64,000 nt of DNA from Caballeronia mineralivorans PML1(12) (GTDB lineage Bacteria; Pseudomonadota; Gammaproteobacteria; Burkholderiales; Burkholderiaceae). Where the stretch lies: NCBI RefSeq assembly GCF_001028175.1, contig NZ_AEJF01000078.1, positions 23,028 to 87,027 of the forward strand, in the 5' to 3' direction. The notes below the pieces were generated by a model, which had not been told where the DNA came from, searched no databases, and was given only the letters and a program-made list of their open reading frames with translations. A program made the translations under genes and the position numbers. This document shows, one piece after another, positions 54,225-63,463 of this stretch (the first letter of the stretch is position 1; every line of letters starts with the position of its first letter).

Positions 54225-55739
54225 TCAAACGTCGAACTTCACGCCCTGTGCAAGCGGCAATTCACGGCTGTAGTTGATCGTGTTGGTCGCGCGGCGCATG
54301 TAGCTTTTCCACGCATCGGAACCCGATTCGCGGCCGCCGCCGGTTTCTTTCTCACCGCCGAACGCGCCGCCAATCTCAGCGCCGCTCGTGCCGATGTTCA
54401 CATTCACAATGCCGCAATCGCTACCCGCCGCCGACATGAATTGCTCGGCTTCGCGAATGTCATTGGTGAAGATCGCCGACGACAAGCCCTGTGGCACGCC
54501 GTTCTGCAATTGCAGTGCATCGGCAAAGTCGTCGTAGGTCAGCACGTAGAGGATCGGCGCGAAGGTCTCGCGTTCGACCACGGCTGTTTGAGCCGGCATG
54601 CGCACGAACGCTGGGCGCACGTAATACGCATCGGCATGGCCGCCTACGTCTACGCGCTCGCCGCCCTTTACATCGCCGCCTTGCTCGCGTGCATCGCGCA
54701 GCGCCTTTTGCATGCCATCGAATGCTGCACGGTCAACCAGCGGACCGACGAGCGTATCGCTGTCGAGCGGACTACCCACCTTCACCGATCCAAACGCTTT
54801 TTCCAGACGCGGCAGCAACTGATCGACGACGCTGGTATGCACGATCAGGCGACGCAACGTCGTGCAGCGCTGACCGGCCGTGCCAACCGCCGAGAAGGTC
54901 ACGCCGCGCACGACCAGATCGAGGTCGGCGCTGGGCGCGACGATCATCGCGTTATTGCCGCCCAGTTCGAGGATGCTGCGGCCGAGGCGCTTCGCCAATA
55001 CTTGCGCCACTTCCATGCCCATGCGCACGCTGCCAGTCGCGCTGACCAGCGGCACCTTCGGCGACTCGGTCAGCACCTGGCCGACTTCGCGTGCGCCGAG
55101 CAGCAACTGGCTCAATCCTTCCGGCGTGACGCCCGGATGGCTCTTGTCGAATTCGCGCAGAGCCTTTTCGAACAGCGCGTGGCAGGCGATAGCCGTCAAC
55201 GGCGTTTTCTCCGACGGCTTCCACACCACTGCGTCGCCGCAAACAAACGCCAGCGCCGCATTCCACGACCACACCGCCACCGGGAAGTTAAACGCGGAAA
55301 TCACACCAACCACACCCAGCGGATGCCACGTTTCCATCATCCGGTGACCAACCCGCTCAGAGGCAATCGTCAGACCGTAAAGCTGGCGCGACAGGCCGAC
55401 GGCGAAGTCGCAGATATCGATCATTTCCTGCACTTCGCCCAGGCCTTCGGACGTGACCTTGCCCGCTTCCAGCGTGACAAGGCTGCCGAGTGCCGCTTTG
55501 TGCTCACGCAGCACATTGCCAAACACGCGCACGAGTTCACCGCGTTGCGGCGCAGGCACGGTGCGCCATTTGAGGAAGGCGGCGTGGGCCGCATCGATCT
55601 TGCGGGCGGCATCGGCGGGGGAATCTACTGCCAGTTGGGCAAGCATCGCGCCGTCGAGCGGCGAACGCGCCGGGAGGGCGTCGCCCTTCCACTGGCCGAG
55701 GTCTACACCGAGTGCGCCAAGAATATCGTTCAGTTCCAT
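54225..55739 (-). CDS. L-2-aminoadipate-6-semialdehyde dehydrogenase (ALDH7/AmaB-like)
   Basis: A 504-residue aldehyde dehydrogenase of the antiquitin type. Catalytic residues are Asn151 (SAFNFP), Glu258 (ILELGGNNA) and Cys292 (TAGQRCTTLRR); GGNNA and the QRCTT context set ALDH7 apart from other ALDHs. The ATG at 55739 has GAGGAAG upstream. The known reaction in lysine catabolism is oxidation of 2-aminoadipate semialdehyde (in equilibrium with piperideine-6-carboxylate) to 2-aminoadipate, which the neighbouring aminotransferase and DUF1338 enzyme would then process. Confidence 0.88.
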   Translation of the reverse strand: MELNDILGALGVDLGQWKGDALPARSPLDGAMLAQLAVDSPADAARKIDAAHAAFLKWRTVPAPQRGELVRVFGNVLREHKAALGSLVTLEAGKVTSEGLGEVQEMIDICDFAVGLSRQLYGLTIASERVGHRMMETWHPLGVVGVISAFNFPVAVWSWNAALAFVCGDAVVWKPSEKTPLTAIACHALFEKALREFDKSHPGVTPEGLSQLLLGAREVGQVLTESPKVPLVSATGSVRMGMEVAQVLAKRLGRSILELGGNNAMIVAPSADLDLVVRGVTFSAVGTAGQRCTTLRRLIVHTSVVDQLLPRLEKAFGSVKVGSPLDSDTLVGPLVDRAAFDGMQKALRDAREQGGDVKGGERVDVGGHADAYYVRPAFVRMPAQTAVVERETFAPILYVLTYDDFADALQLQNGVPQGLSSAIFTNDIREAEQFMSAAGSDCGIVNVNIGTSGAEIGGAFGGEKETGGGRESGSDAWKSYMRRATNTINYSRELPLAQGVKFDV

Positions 55740-56017
55740 CACTTCCTCTCTATGTCGGGTGGCTGCCGGGCACTGCGGCGCGGCTTGTGGCCACGGTCCC
55801 TCAGTGCCTCTCTGGAACCCGCACCGGCGCGTAAATACACACATACGCCGGCACAGAGTTTCAGGGCTTAAAAAAACCGCTGCAAATGATTAATCGGCAC
55901 GACTTGGTGCGTTGGAGGAACTAACCCTGTCGTATCGACCATCTTTCCTGCGTTCAGGTTATGCGATTAGAACGCGTTTCACCGTATCTGGCGAGGTGTA
56001 CGACAGCCTGCGCCGTT

Positions 56018-57238
56018 CTACCGGCTCGCCAGCGCGAGCTTGAGCCTGCGCACGCCTTCGAATACTTCAGCTTCGCCCGGTGCAGCGGCAAACGACAGCC
56101 GCATGCTCGACTCGTCGGGATCGCGCACGTAAAACGCCGGTCCGGGCACGTAGATCACGTTCTGCTCGATCGCGCGCTTGAGCAGATCGGTTGAATGACG
56201 GCCGCCCTTCAACCGCGCCCAGACGAACATGCCGCCTTGCGGCACCACGTAGTCGATGTCGTCGGGGACGAACTGGCGCAGCGCACTCGACAGCGCGTCA
56301 TAGCGCTTGCGATACGCCTGCACGATGACCGGCACATGTTCCGCGAGCCGGCCGCTTTCCAGATAGTGGCGCGCCGTTTCCTGCGCGAGCGGCGAGGTGC
56401 AGAGATCGCTTGTCTGTTTTGCCACGAGCATGCGGCGCGTGATGGCGGGCGGCGCAATCGACCAGCCGATACGCAAGCCCGGCGCCACGATCTTCGAGAG
56501 ACTGCCGAAATAAACTACCCAGTCGCTTGCGCCAGGAATGGCGTCGGCGAATGCAGCGATGGGTTTTACCGATTCGCCTGTGAAGCGCAGCTCGCCGTAG
56601 GGGTCGTCTTCGACCAGCACGAAACGGAACCGCATCGCGAGCCGTGCAAGCGCTTCACGACGCGCCGCCGGCAGCGTCGCGCCGGTCGGGTTCGCGAAGG
56701 TCGGCACCGTGTAGAGCAGTTTCGGGCGTGTGCCTGGATCGAGCGCTTCAAGCTGAGCAGTGAGCGCGTCGACATCGATACCCTGCGCGTCCGTGCGCAC
56801 CGGGATCAGGCGCGCCCCCGCGAGTCGCAGCGCCTGGATGGCGGCCGGATAAGCGGGTTCTTCGATCAAAACGGCATCGCCCGGCGCAACCAGGATCTTG
56901 ATCAGCAGGTCGAGACCTTGCTGCGAGCCGGTTGTGACGATCACATCGTCGACATCGCGCGTCACACCGCGATCGTTCATCAAACGCAAGATCGCGCGGC
57001 GCAAAGCCGGCGAGCCCGCTGTGTCGCCGTATTGTAGGCACGCCACCGGATCAGACGAATACGCGTCCTCCAGCGCCTGGCCGATACCCGCCCGGTCGAA
57101 CAGATCCTTCGACGGATATCCGCCCGCGAACGAAATCATCCCCGGCCGGCCGAGGTACTTGAAAAGCTCGCGGATGGCCGAGCCTTGTGGCGCCTTGAGC
57201 GGCTCGGTGAAGTTGTACAGATCGGCGGCGGAGTTCAC
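56018..57238 (-). CDS. PLP-dependent aminotransferase, 2-aminoadipate (LysN/AmaC-like)
   Basis: A 406-residue fold-type I aminotransferase. It has ISFAGGYPSKDLFD, TTGSQQGLDL, Asn183 in FANPTG, Asp211 in EDDPYGELR, the PLP lysine Lys249 (GSLSKIVAPGLRIGW), and the substrate-carboxylate arginine region SSMRLSFA. These are features of the LysN/kynurenine aminotransferase II group, which converts 2-aminoadipate to 2-oxoadipate. There is no GntR-type DNA-binding domain. It overlaps the DUF1338 gene by 4 bp, so the two enzymes are translationally coupled. Confidence 0.87.
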   Translation of the reverse strand: MNSAADLYNFTEPLKAPQGSAIRELFKYLGRPGMISFAGGYPSKDLFDRAGIGQALEDAYSSDPVACLQYGDTAGSPALRRAILRLMNDRGVTRDVDDVIVTTGSQQGLDLLIKILVAPGDAVLIEEPAYPAAIQALRLAGARLIPVRTDAQGIDVDALTAQLEALDPGTRPKLLYTVPTFANPTGATLPAARREALARLAMRFRFVLVEDDPYGELRFTGESVKPIAAFADAIPGASDWVVYFGSLSKIVAPGLRIGWSIAPPAITRRMLVAKQTSDLCTSPLAQETARHYLESGRLAEHVPVIVQAYRKRYDALSSALRQFVPDDIDYVVPQGGMFVWARLKGGRHSTDLLKRAIEQNVIYVPGPAFYVRDPDESSMRLSFAAAPGEAEVFEGVRRLKLALASR

Positions 57239-58254
57239 GCGGCCGCCGTCATCTTGAAGATGCCGGTCGCGTTGCCCGCATCGAAGCCGAGGTCAAGCAC
57301 GCGACGGCCGGTGGCCTCATCCATGACCGAGTCGCGGCTGATGAATTCGTAGAAGGAGCCCGGCACGTCGCGTTCGATCCTCGCGCCGTCAGCGCCGGTG
57401 AACACGCGGCGCACGGGATCGGCGCGAAAAGCCGTCTGGCGCACCCGGCCCGACTTCGAGATTTCGACGCTTTCCTTGATCGGGCGGCCAAGTGCGCGCT
57501 GGGTATCGGCGACGGCGAACACGTCGTCCACGCGGTCCGTTGCGTGATTGAACGCGTTGCCTTCGGTCGCGATCCACGCCATTTCCGCCGATTCGGCGCG
57601 TAGCGTTTCATAGTCGGCCAAACGCGGCACCGGGTGCTGGCGCTCGAAACAACGCACGAGCACCGGCAGCAAATCGAGGGCGATAGCCAGCGGCAACGAA
57701 CCGTCACGCTCCAGTTCGGCCAGCGATGCAACCGCTTGCGGTGTCAGCGGATCGACGCTCTCGTCGATCACGTTCGTCACCGCCTGCTGGAACTCGGGGC
57801 TGAAACGCTCGGGATGCAGTTCGCTGACGAAATACTGCGCGATTTCATCGGGGGCATCGACGTGCTTGTAGGAGCGCCCCGTCATCTTGATGCGATCGAG
57901 CGGGTACGTGCCGTTCAGCACAAAACCCAGCGGCTTGAGAATGCGCGTGAACGCCGCTTCGCCCGGCGGCAGCGCACCGGATTCAGCCCAGCGCACGGTG
58001 CGCAGCGCGCCGTGGTCGAACTGCACACGGGTTTGAGTGTGTTGAAGATCGTAGATGTAGGCGCGGCCCGTCGGCACGCGCTCGAGCAGACCGGCGAACA
58101 GGGCCATGTTCATCGCCTGCGCCAGTTCGGCACGGGTGACCACGCCGGACGTGGTTTTGGCCATCACCGAGGGCAAGTTCATCAATCGCAATAACCCGGC
58201 GACGTTCGATTCCGGAAGGGCAACAGCAAGCAATGCGGCAAGGTTGGGGTTCAT
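57235..58254 (-). CDS. hglS: 2-Oxoadipate dioxygenase/decarboxylase (HglS/DUF1338 family)
   Basis: A 339-residue DUF1338 protein. The likely Fe(II) ligands are His81 (FDHGALRTV), His237 (NAFNHATDR) and Glu303 (SFYEFISRD). P. putida HglS of this family turns 2-oxoadipate into D-2-hydroxyglutarate in lysine catabolism; that enzyme is longer, about 460 residues from memory. Position directly ahead of the aminotransferase that would make 2-oxoadipate supports the function. It is the first gene of the operon, divergent from a LysR. Confidence 0.87.
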   Translation of the reverse strand: MNPNLAALLAVALPESNVAGLLRLMNLPSVMAKTTSGVVTRAELAQAMNMALFAGLLERVPTGRAYIYDLQHTQTRVQFDHGALRTVRWAESGALPPGEAAFTRILKPLGFVLNGTYPLDRIKMTGRSYKHVDAPDEIAQYFVSELHPERFSPEFQQAVTNVIDESVDPLTPQAVASLAELERDGSLPLAIALDLLPVLVRCFERQHPVPRLADYETLRAESAEMAWIATEGNAFNHATDRVDDVFAVADTQRALGRPIKESVEISKSGRVRQTAFRADPVRRVFTGADGARIERDVPGSFYEFISRDSVMDEATGRRVLDLGFDAGNATGIFKMTAAA

Positions 58255-58373
58255 TTATCCAATTCCGGCTGATCCAGCGTGGTGCGAGCCCAAGGCCCGG
58301 TTCGGCGCTTCACTGGAAGGCGATTCTGGAGCGTGTCGAAAAGTCGCACAATTGATATAAACTCACCACTTCA

Positions 58374-58386
58374 TTCGTAAATCGAA
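58374..58386. promoter_or_regulatory. Candidate LysR box between hglS and its LysR
   Basis: TTCG-N5-CGAA is a perfect 4-bp dyad with T-N11-A spacing in the 183-bp divergent region, 120 bp from hglS and 52 bp from the LysR start. Short, but well placed. Confidence 0.4.
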
Positions 58387-58437
58387 CCAAGTTGGCTCCC
58401 GCCGCCACGTTCAACGGCGCAATCGGTACTGGTAAAC

Positions 58438-59349
58438 ATGAGAAAAGGCATTCCGAATCTGGTCGCGCTGCAGATCTTCGAGGCCGCCGCGCGCCATGAG
58501 AGCTTCACCCGCGCTGCCAATGAACTCGCGCTCACGCAAAGCGCGGTCTGCCGTCAGGTGGCGGGACTGGAAAGCCGCCTGGGCGTGGCTTTGTTCCTGC
58601 GCATCAAGAAGCGCATTGTGCTGACCACGCACGGTCGCCATTACGCGGCGCTTGTGCGCAAGAATCTCGATCGGATTGAACGCGACACGCTCGAACTGAT
58701 GGCGCAACGCGGTGTGGGGCGGATCCTGGAGATAGCGGTCGTTCCGACGCTCGCCAGCCAATGGCTGATTCCGCGGTTGCCGCAATTTCGCGCACTGCGG
58801 CCGGATATCACCGTGAATCTGTCAATACGCACCGAGCCGTTCCTGTTCAGCGATTCGCCCTTCGACGCCGCGCTCTATTTCGGCGATTCGGTATGGCCAG
58901 GCACGCAGGGAAAGCTGCTGTTTCGCGAAGGCAAGGTCGTACCTGTGTGCAGCCCTTCGTTGCTCGCTGGGAGCGCGCCGATTTCGCTCGATCAGCTGAC
59001 CGACTTGCCGCTTCTGCATCTGTCGACACGGCCGGACGCCTGGCGCACCTGGTTTCGTCTTAACGGGTTCGAGCATGATGTGCGTGCGGTGCGCGGCGCG
59101 CGCTACGAGTTGTTCACGATGCTCACCAGTGCTGCGCAGGCGGGACTAGGCGTCGCGTTGCTGCCGGAAATTCTGCTCGCGGACGAATTGTCGTCCGGGC
59201 GGCTGGTCGTGCCGCTTGATAAACCCATGTCGGGTACATCAGGTTATTACCTCGTCGCGCCGGATGAAATCGCCCAGGACGAGCCGTTCGTTGCGCTATC
59301 GGAGTGGTTGAGTTCGATTGTTCCGCGGGCGCAGGAAGTGGCTGCGTGA
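58438..59349 (+). CDS. LysR-family regulator of the lysine/2-oxoadipate genes
   Basis: A 303-residue LysR protein: helix-turn-helix in LVALQIFEAAARHESFTRAANELALTQSAVCRQVAGLE, then a LysR substrate-binding domain. It is divergent from hglS. A LysR gene also neighbours hglS in P. putida, as I remember it. Likely effector is a lysine-pathway intermediate, which is an inference. Confidence 0.88.
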   Translation: MRKGIPNLVALQIFEAAARHESFTRAANELALTQSAVCRQVAGLESRLGVALFLRIKKRIVLTTHGRHYAALVRKNLDRIERDTLELMAQRGVGRILEIAVVPTLASQWLIPRLPQFRALRPDITVNLSIRTEPFLFSDSPFDAALYFGDSVWPGTQGKLLFREGKVVPVCSPSLLAGSAPISLDQLTDLPLLHLSTRPDAWRTWFRLNGFEHDVRAVRGARYELFTMLTSAAQAGLGVALLPEILLADELSSGRLVVPLDKPMSGTSGYYLVAPDEIAQDEPFVALSEWLSSIVPRAQEVAA

Positions 59350-59427
59350 CCGAGTCGCAACGCTATGCGGCGACGCATGCTCGATGCGATGGCCCCTGCG
59401 CTCGTGGCCCCAGCCGAAAATTGCTCA

Positions 59428-60564
59428 CTAGTAGCGAGCAGTGGCAAGGCAAGGCGCGTAGAACAGGTGACCGCGCGCCACTTCCCGCAACGTCCGCGTC
59501 AGCACGACGCTCCAGAATCCGCCCAGCAAGACGGCGAACAGCATGCCGGCCACGGCGAACGCCTCGAAGCCTGTCACCCGATACAGGCTTAGCGTCGCCG
59601 CGGTATAGACGCCAAGCGGGAACGTGAAACCCCACCAGCCAAGGTTGAACGGCAAGCCTTCGCGGCGGTAGCGCAAGGTGAAGAGGAGCGCGACCGCAAG
59701 CCACCACAGGCCCGCGCCCCAGAGGATCAGCGCGCCGATCAAGCCGAAGTCGCGTGCGATGGCGGCAACGCTCGCGAGTGTCGTGCCGGCGAACGCGGCG
59801 GGCGCAGCCTGGCCGAGCGTGAGCAGTCCCAGCGCGCCGGTGCCGATCGGGCCGAGAGTCAGCCAGCTGGACGGGCCGAGATCACGATGCGGCAACTTGT
59901 GAATGACCAGCCGGAAGAAAACGACGGTCAGCACCGAGAAGGCGAGCGGCACCGAAATCGCCCACAGCAGGTAGCCGGCGCCGACCACAAGCTGCGCGGT
60001 TTGCGTGGCCAGGTGCGGGGCAAGCGCCGCGGCACTCGATGCGGCCACTTCGGGCGCGACGATCGGCAGCAGCAGCACGGCTGTGACGCGCTCGAAGGCA
60101 TGGCTTTGCTCGGTGAACATCAGGTACGGCACACCCACCGCGACAACGACTGCCAGCAGCGCGTCAATGCACCACAATCCATACGCGAGCGAGTAGGCCC
60201 CTGCGCCGAAATGCGGTCCGGCGAACAGCACGATGCCGTTGATGATCGGTGCGAGACCCATGGGCAAGGTGCCCAGGAACATCGATTGAAGCGGGTGATG
60301 CAGCAGGGGCTTGATCGTTTCCGGATAGAAGATCCAGCGCGCGGCGAACATCGCCGCGAACACCGTATAGAGCACGATGTCCACGTACCACAACGAAACG
60401 GCGAGTCCGTGCTGGCCCGGAAAGCTCTGGGGCAACGCGGTGAGCACGAGCGACACGATGCCGTTACCCATCGTGACCGCGAACCAGTTCGGCGTGAACT
60501 GGCGAATCTTGTCGGCGAAGTGCTGCGAAGACGTTGCTTCGCGTGCATGGATCTGACTGGACAT
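59428..60564 (-). CDS. TDT-family transporter (TehA/SLAC1/Ssu1-like)
   Basis: A membrane protein of about 378 residues with ten hydrophobic segments. The opening FTPNWFAVTMGNGIVSLVL, a MFLGTLPMGLAPIINGIV segment and WWGFTFPLGVYTAATLSL are typical of the tellurite-resistance/dicarboxylate transporter family, whose members move sulfite, malate, nitrate or chloride. The ATG at 60564 has GGAG upstream. It is divergent from the remains of a LysR gene. The substrate is unknown; sulfite export is a common role for bacterial relatives with a LysR neighbour. Confidence 0.85.
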   Translation of the reverse strand: MSSQIHAREATSSQHFADKIRQFTPNWFAVTMGNGIVSLVLTALPQSFPGQHGLAVSLWYVDIVLYTVFAAMFAARWIFYPETIKPLLHHPLQSMFLGTLPMGLAPIINGIVLFAGPHFGAGAYSLAYGLWCIDALLAVVVAVGVPYLMFTEQSHAFERVTAVLLLPIVAPEVAASSAAALAPHLATQTAQLVVGAGYLLWAISVPLAFSVLTVVFFRLVIHKLPHRDLGPSSWLTLGPIGTGALGLLTLGQAAPAAFAGTTLASVAAIARDFGLIGALILWGAGLWWLAVALLFTLRYRREGLPFNLGWWGFTFPLGVYTAATLSLYRVTGFEAFAVAGMLFAVLLGGFWSVVLTRTLREVARGHLFYAPCLATARY

Positions 60565-60612
60565 GGTGGCTCCACAGGGAATCGGATGAACTGATTGTGC
60601 GGGTCCTCTATC

Positions 60613-60638
60613 CATATTAAAAATACATCCTTAATATG
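60613..60638. promoter_or_regulatory. 26-bp dyad between the TDT gene and the LysR remnant
   Basis: CATATTAA-N10-TTAATATG is a perfect 8-bp inverted repeat, 49 bp upstream of the TDT start codon and 31 bp from the LysR remnant. Placement suggests it was the operator of that LysR. Confidence 0.6.
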
Positions 60639-60668
60639 ATATCGATGCCTATTTGATATACATGGACG

Positions 60669-60767
60669 ATGAGCTTCACCCATCTCGCGGCGTTTTTTTC
60701 CGTAGCCGAAACCGGCAGCGTCACGGCCGCGTCGGAGCGGCTTCACGTTAGCCAGCCGACGCTCACC
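60669..60767 (+). pseudogene. Truncated LysR-family regulator
   Basis: The first 33 codons (MSFTHLAAFFSVAETGSVTAASERLHVSQPTLT, split here as two helices) are a good LysR helix-turn-helix. Straight after LTL the match stops: the next residues (NSRSAMTFVV) replace the expected RQI-type recognition helix end and linker, and no effector domain follows. The remaining open frame to 61007 is unrelated and overlaps the next gene. A deletion or rearrangement has removed the rest. Confidence 0.8.
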
Positions 60768-60898
60768 CTGAATTCAAGATCGGCGATGACGTTCGTGGTG
60801 AACCGGCCGGGCATCAGGTCTGCATGCGCCGGCCGGCGAGGTCTCCAGGCCATTGCTTGGCCGCAACGTGTCGCGCGGCAAGCAATGCAAGCGCGTTG

Positions 60899-61978
60899 CT
60901 ATTGGCCGTTGCTGTCTGTCGCTACAAAGGCCATGCCGTGCGGGCTAAGCAGATTGCTCACCAACGGCAGGAGTGCTCCGCTGCGCAAATCAAGCTGGCC
61001 GACATAGGCCGGCACCGCCGGTGTGGTAGCCGTAGCGGCTACGCCCGTAGATGCGGAAAACGCGGCGTCATGCTCCCAGACATCGGCACTGATCTTGTAA
61101 ACCTTGTTTGCCTTCGTGTCGGACACCAGGAGAAAACCCCTTGGCGCAGTGGCAAACACGGTGTCGTCGATTTGCACCCCGCCGAGCAGCGGCAGATATT
61201 CCACGCGCGGATTAGCGCCCGGCCCGCGCAACAGAACAAGCTGGCCGTCGCCTTGATCATCGAGCAGAACATCACCCGACGGCGTCAGCGTCATAGAATC
61301 CGGATCGGTCAGGTTGAGCTGCGCCACGGTGCCGAACGGAATGCTGCTGGCCTCAGGCATGCCGGGCAACACCCGAGAGACCTCGATCGTGCCGTTTCCG
61401 AGGAGTAGCGCGCGAACAATCGCAGGCCCCGTGTTGTGGCCGCTGGCGTCAAGGGTGGGGTTGGACGCGCTGACGAAGGCCTGACCGTCCTTGAAGATGA
61501 TGTCGTCGTAACCGCCACCGTGCAGCGTCTTGCCGAAAACATAGTTTGTCGTTTGACCGGTCGCCGCGTCGATCGTGACGAGGTTGGCATTCGCATCCTC
61601 GTTTTGCATCGCCCAGATTTGCCGGGTGTAGGGATTGACCTTCAGGCCATCGTTGTGTCCTGCCACTGTAAAGGTCCGCATGACCGTGCCGTCGAGCGAG
61701 TACTCAACAATCTGGCTTTGCGCGCCACCCGAACCATCCGGTGCGCCTCCGTTCGCATAGCCCACCCAGACATGATTGTCGAGCACGGCCAGCGAGTCCG
61801 GCGCGCTCGACCCGGCGGGGGCATTCGCGAAAACGCTGATGCTAAAACCCGGCGTGACCACGGCTTTTGGAGGGTTTTCCGCGTTAGCGACGCCTGTCGC
61901 GAGACATAGCGCGGCGAAGGCTAGCGCGGTGCGATTGAAAATGCGGTTGGCTGCAGAAGTACGTCGAATGCTTGTCAT
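60899..61978 (-). CDS. Secreted beta-propeller-like protein (SMP-30/NHL-like), function unknown
   Basis: A protein of about 359 residues with a signal peptide (TALAFAALCLATGVANA, cleavage before ENPP). The mature part has repeated blade-like segments: PDSLAVLDNHVWVGYANGG, IVEYSLDGTVMRTFTVAGHNDGLKVNP, IWAMQNEDANANLVTIDAATG and RGFLLVSDTKANKVYKIS. These point to a six-bladed propeller of the SMP-30/NHL type. The ATG at 61978 has GGAG upstream. No neighbour suggests a role. Confidence 0.75.
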   Translation of the reverse strand: MTSIRRTSAANRIFNRTALAFAALCLATGVANAENPPKAVVTPGFSISVFANAPAGSSAPDSLAVLDNHVWVGYANGGAPDGSGGAQSQIVEYSLDGTVMRTFTVAGHNDGLKVNPYTRQIWAMQNEDANANLVTIDAATGQTTNYVFGKTLHGGGYDDIIFKDGQAFVSASNPTLDASGHNTGPAIVRALLLGNGTIEVSRVLPGMPEASSIPFGTVAQLNLTDPDSMTLTPSGDVLLDDQGDGQLVLLRGPGANPRVEYLPLLGGVQIDDTVFATAPRGFLLVSDTKANKVYKISADVWEHDAAFSASTGVAATATTPAVPAYVGQLDLRSGALLPLVSNLLSPHGMAFVATDSNGQ

Positions 61979-62596
61979 GTTCGTCTCCAGAGATAGGCAC
62001 GCGGGGGGGAAACCGGGGGTCACAGAATGGATTAGCCCGAGACCGATCCAATGCAATGGACGGTAAGAACTCGAAAGACATGGAAACATTAGACTGTTAC
62101 TGCGTGGTGACATCATCGATCGAGATCAGCGCGACGCGTCGTGCTTGTTGCCGGTCTGTAAGGTGCACGGCCTGAAACTCATGAATGCTTGGCGAGAGAT
62201 GCGAGCACGGCGCCGCGACTCGTGATTTCACGGCTACCGTATGGCTTGCCGGTCGAGGGATCCGTTATCAAAGTCCCTTTCTTGACGAACTCCTTACGAA
62301 GTGCATCATCGACATGCCTGCAGTCGAAGTAGCCTTGATCGACGGTCGTTTCGGGGACAAGGCGTCAATCCGATGCGTCCGTCCATTCAATGCGAAAGCC
62401 AAGTGTCACAAAAATAGGCCGCGTTGCGCTTTCGATCGGGCACCGCGAGCACGAAGGTAAAGAGAGGTAGTGCGCAAATCCCAGTATTTAGTATTCCTCT
62501 CTTAAAATTGAATGACCGAGACTGATTGGCTTCGGCTTTGTGGCAGTCGGCGGCCACGCGCGCTGCGAAGGTCGGACGATGAGGGACGCCCCGGGC
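61979..62596. other. Intergenic region, no confident gene
   Basis: These 618 bp lie between the propeller gene and the XRE regulator stop. A plus-strand frame at 62185-62460 (LIDGRFGDKASIRCVRPFNAK) has no family match that I recognise and no ribosome binding site. The segment 62470-62510 is rather A+T-rich. It may hold a decayed gene. Confidence 0.5.
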
Positions 62597-63457
62597 TCAC
62601 TCCGCAGCGATTGCCGGCGTTCTCCCGATCAGAGACCTGATCTGCTCCTGATCGACCGGTGTCGCCGGGTTGTAGACGATCATCTGAAGATCTGGCCGCC
62701 CGTCGACCGCGAAGGCCGAGTATTCCAGCGAGATCGGCCCCAGCACGGGGTGGCGCAGGTGCTTGACCCCGTCGCCGTGGGTCTGCACCTCATTGTCCCG
62801 CCACATGGCGGCGAACTCGGGACTTGACCGGCACAGTTCGTCGATGAGCGGCGCCACCTCGGCGTCGGCGCCTGCGCGTGCGGCATCGATCCGGAAGGCG
62901 CCCACCACGAAGCGGGCCACGCTTTCCCAATCGAACTGCGCGGCACGGACGCGGGGATCGCAGAAGATCATCCGCAGGATGTTGCGTTGTCCGGGTGGCA
63001 GGGAGCCGTAGTCGGTGAGCACGGCCGCGGCCGCGCGGTTCCAGGCCACCACGTTCCACGTCGCCGTCCTGACGATCGCCGGGCTATAGGGCAGCGCATC
63101 GAGCAGGCGCTGCAGTCGCGGCGTGATCGCGTCACCGCCGCGATAGCGGACTTCGGGCGGATGGCCGAGGCCGAGCAGGAACACGTGTTCGCGCTCGACC
63201 TCGGTCAGCATCAGTGCCCTCGCGATGCGGTCCAGCACATCCGCTGACGGATTGCCGCCGCGCCCCTGCTCCAGCCAGGTGTACCAGGCCGCGCTGATAT
63301 TGGCGCGCTGCGCCACCTCTTCCCGGCGCAGCCCCGCCGTCCGCCGCCGGCCACCGGAAATGCCGAAGGAAGCGGGATCGAGCTTCGTCCGCCTGTTCTT
63401 CAGATAGTTGCCGAGCCGATTGTCGCTCTCGCTCTCGTTCTTGTTCACGTGGGCCAT
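62597..63457 (-). CDS. XRE-family regulator with MmyB-like ligand domain
   Basis: A protein of about 286 residues. The helix-turn-helix (GLRREEVAQRANISAAWYTWLEQGRGGNPSADVLDRIARALMLT, about residues 42-86) follows an arginine-rich start, and the C-terminal MmyB-like domain (YSPAIVRTATWNVVAWNRAAAAVL) is a PAS-like fatty-acid-binding type in known members. The ATG at 63457 is used. It is divergent from an SDR gene, a common pairing in which the regulator represses its neighbour. Confidence 0.9.
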   Translation of the reverse strand: MAHVNKNESESDNRLGNYLKNRRTKLDPASFGISGGRRRTAGLRREEVAQRANISAAWYTWLEQGRGGNPSADVLDRIARALMLTEVEREHVFLLGLGHPPEVRYRGGDAITPRLQRLLDALPYSPAIVRTATWNVVAWNRAAAAVLTDYGSLPPGQRNILRMIFCDPRVRAAQFDWESVARFVVGAFRIDAARAGADAEVAPLIDELCRSSPEFAAMWRDNEVQTHGDGVKHLRHPVLGPISLEYSAFAVDGRPDLQMIVYNPATPVDQEQIRSLIGRTPAIAAE

Positions 63458-63463
63458 GCACAA

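Noticed and set aside
62185..62460. Possible transposase or gene remnant
   Set aside because: I could not match the translated residues to a transposase family, and no terminal repeats or target duplications are visible.
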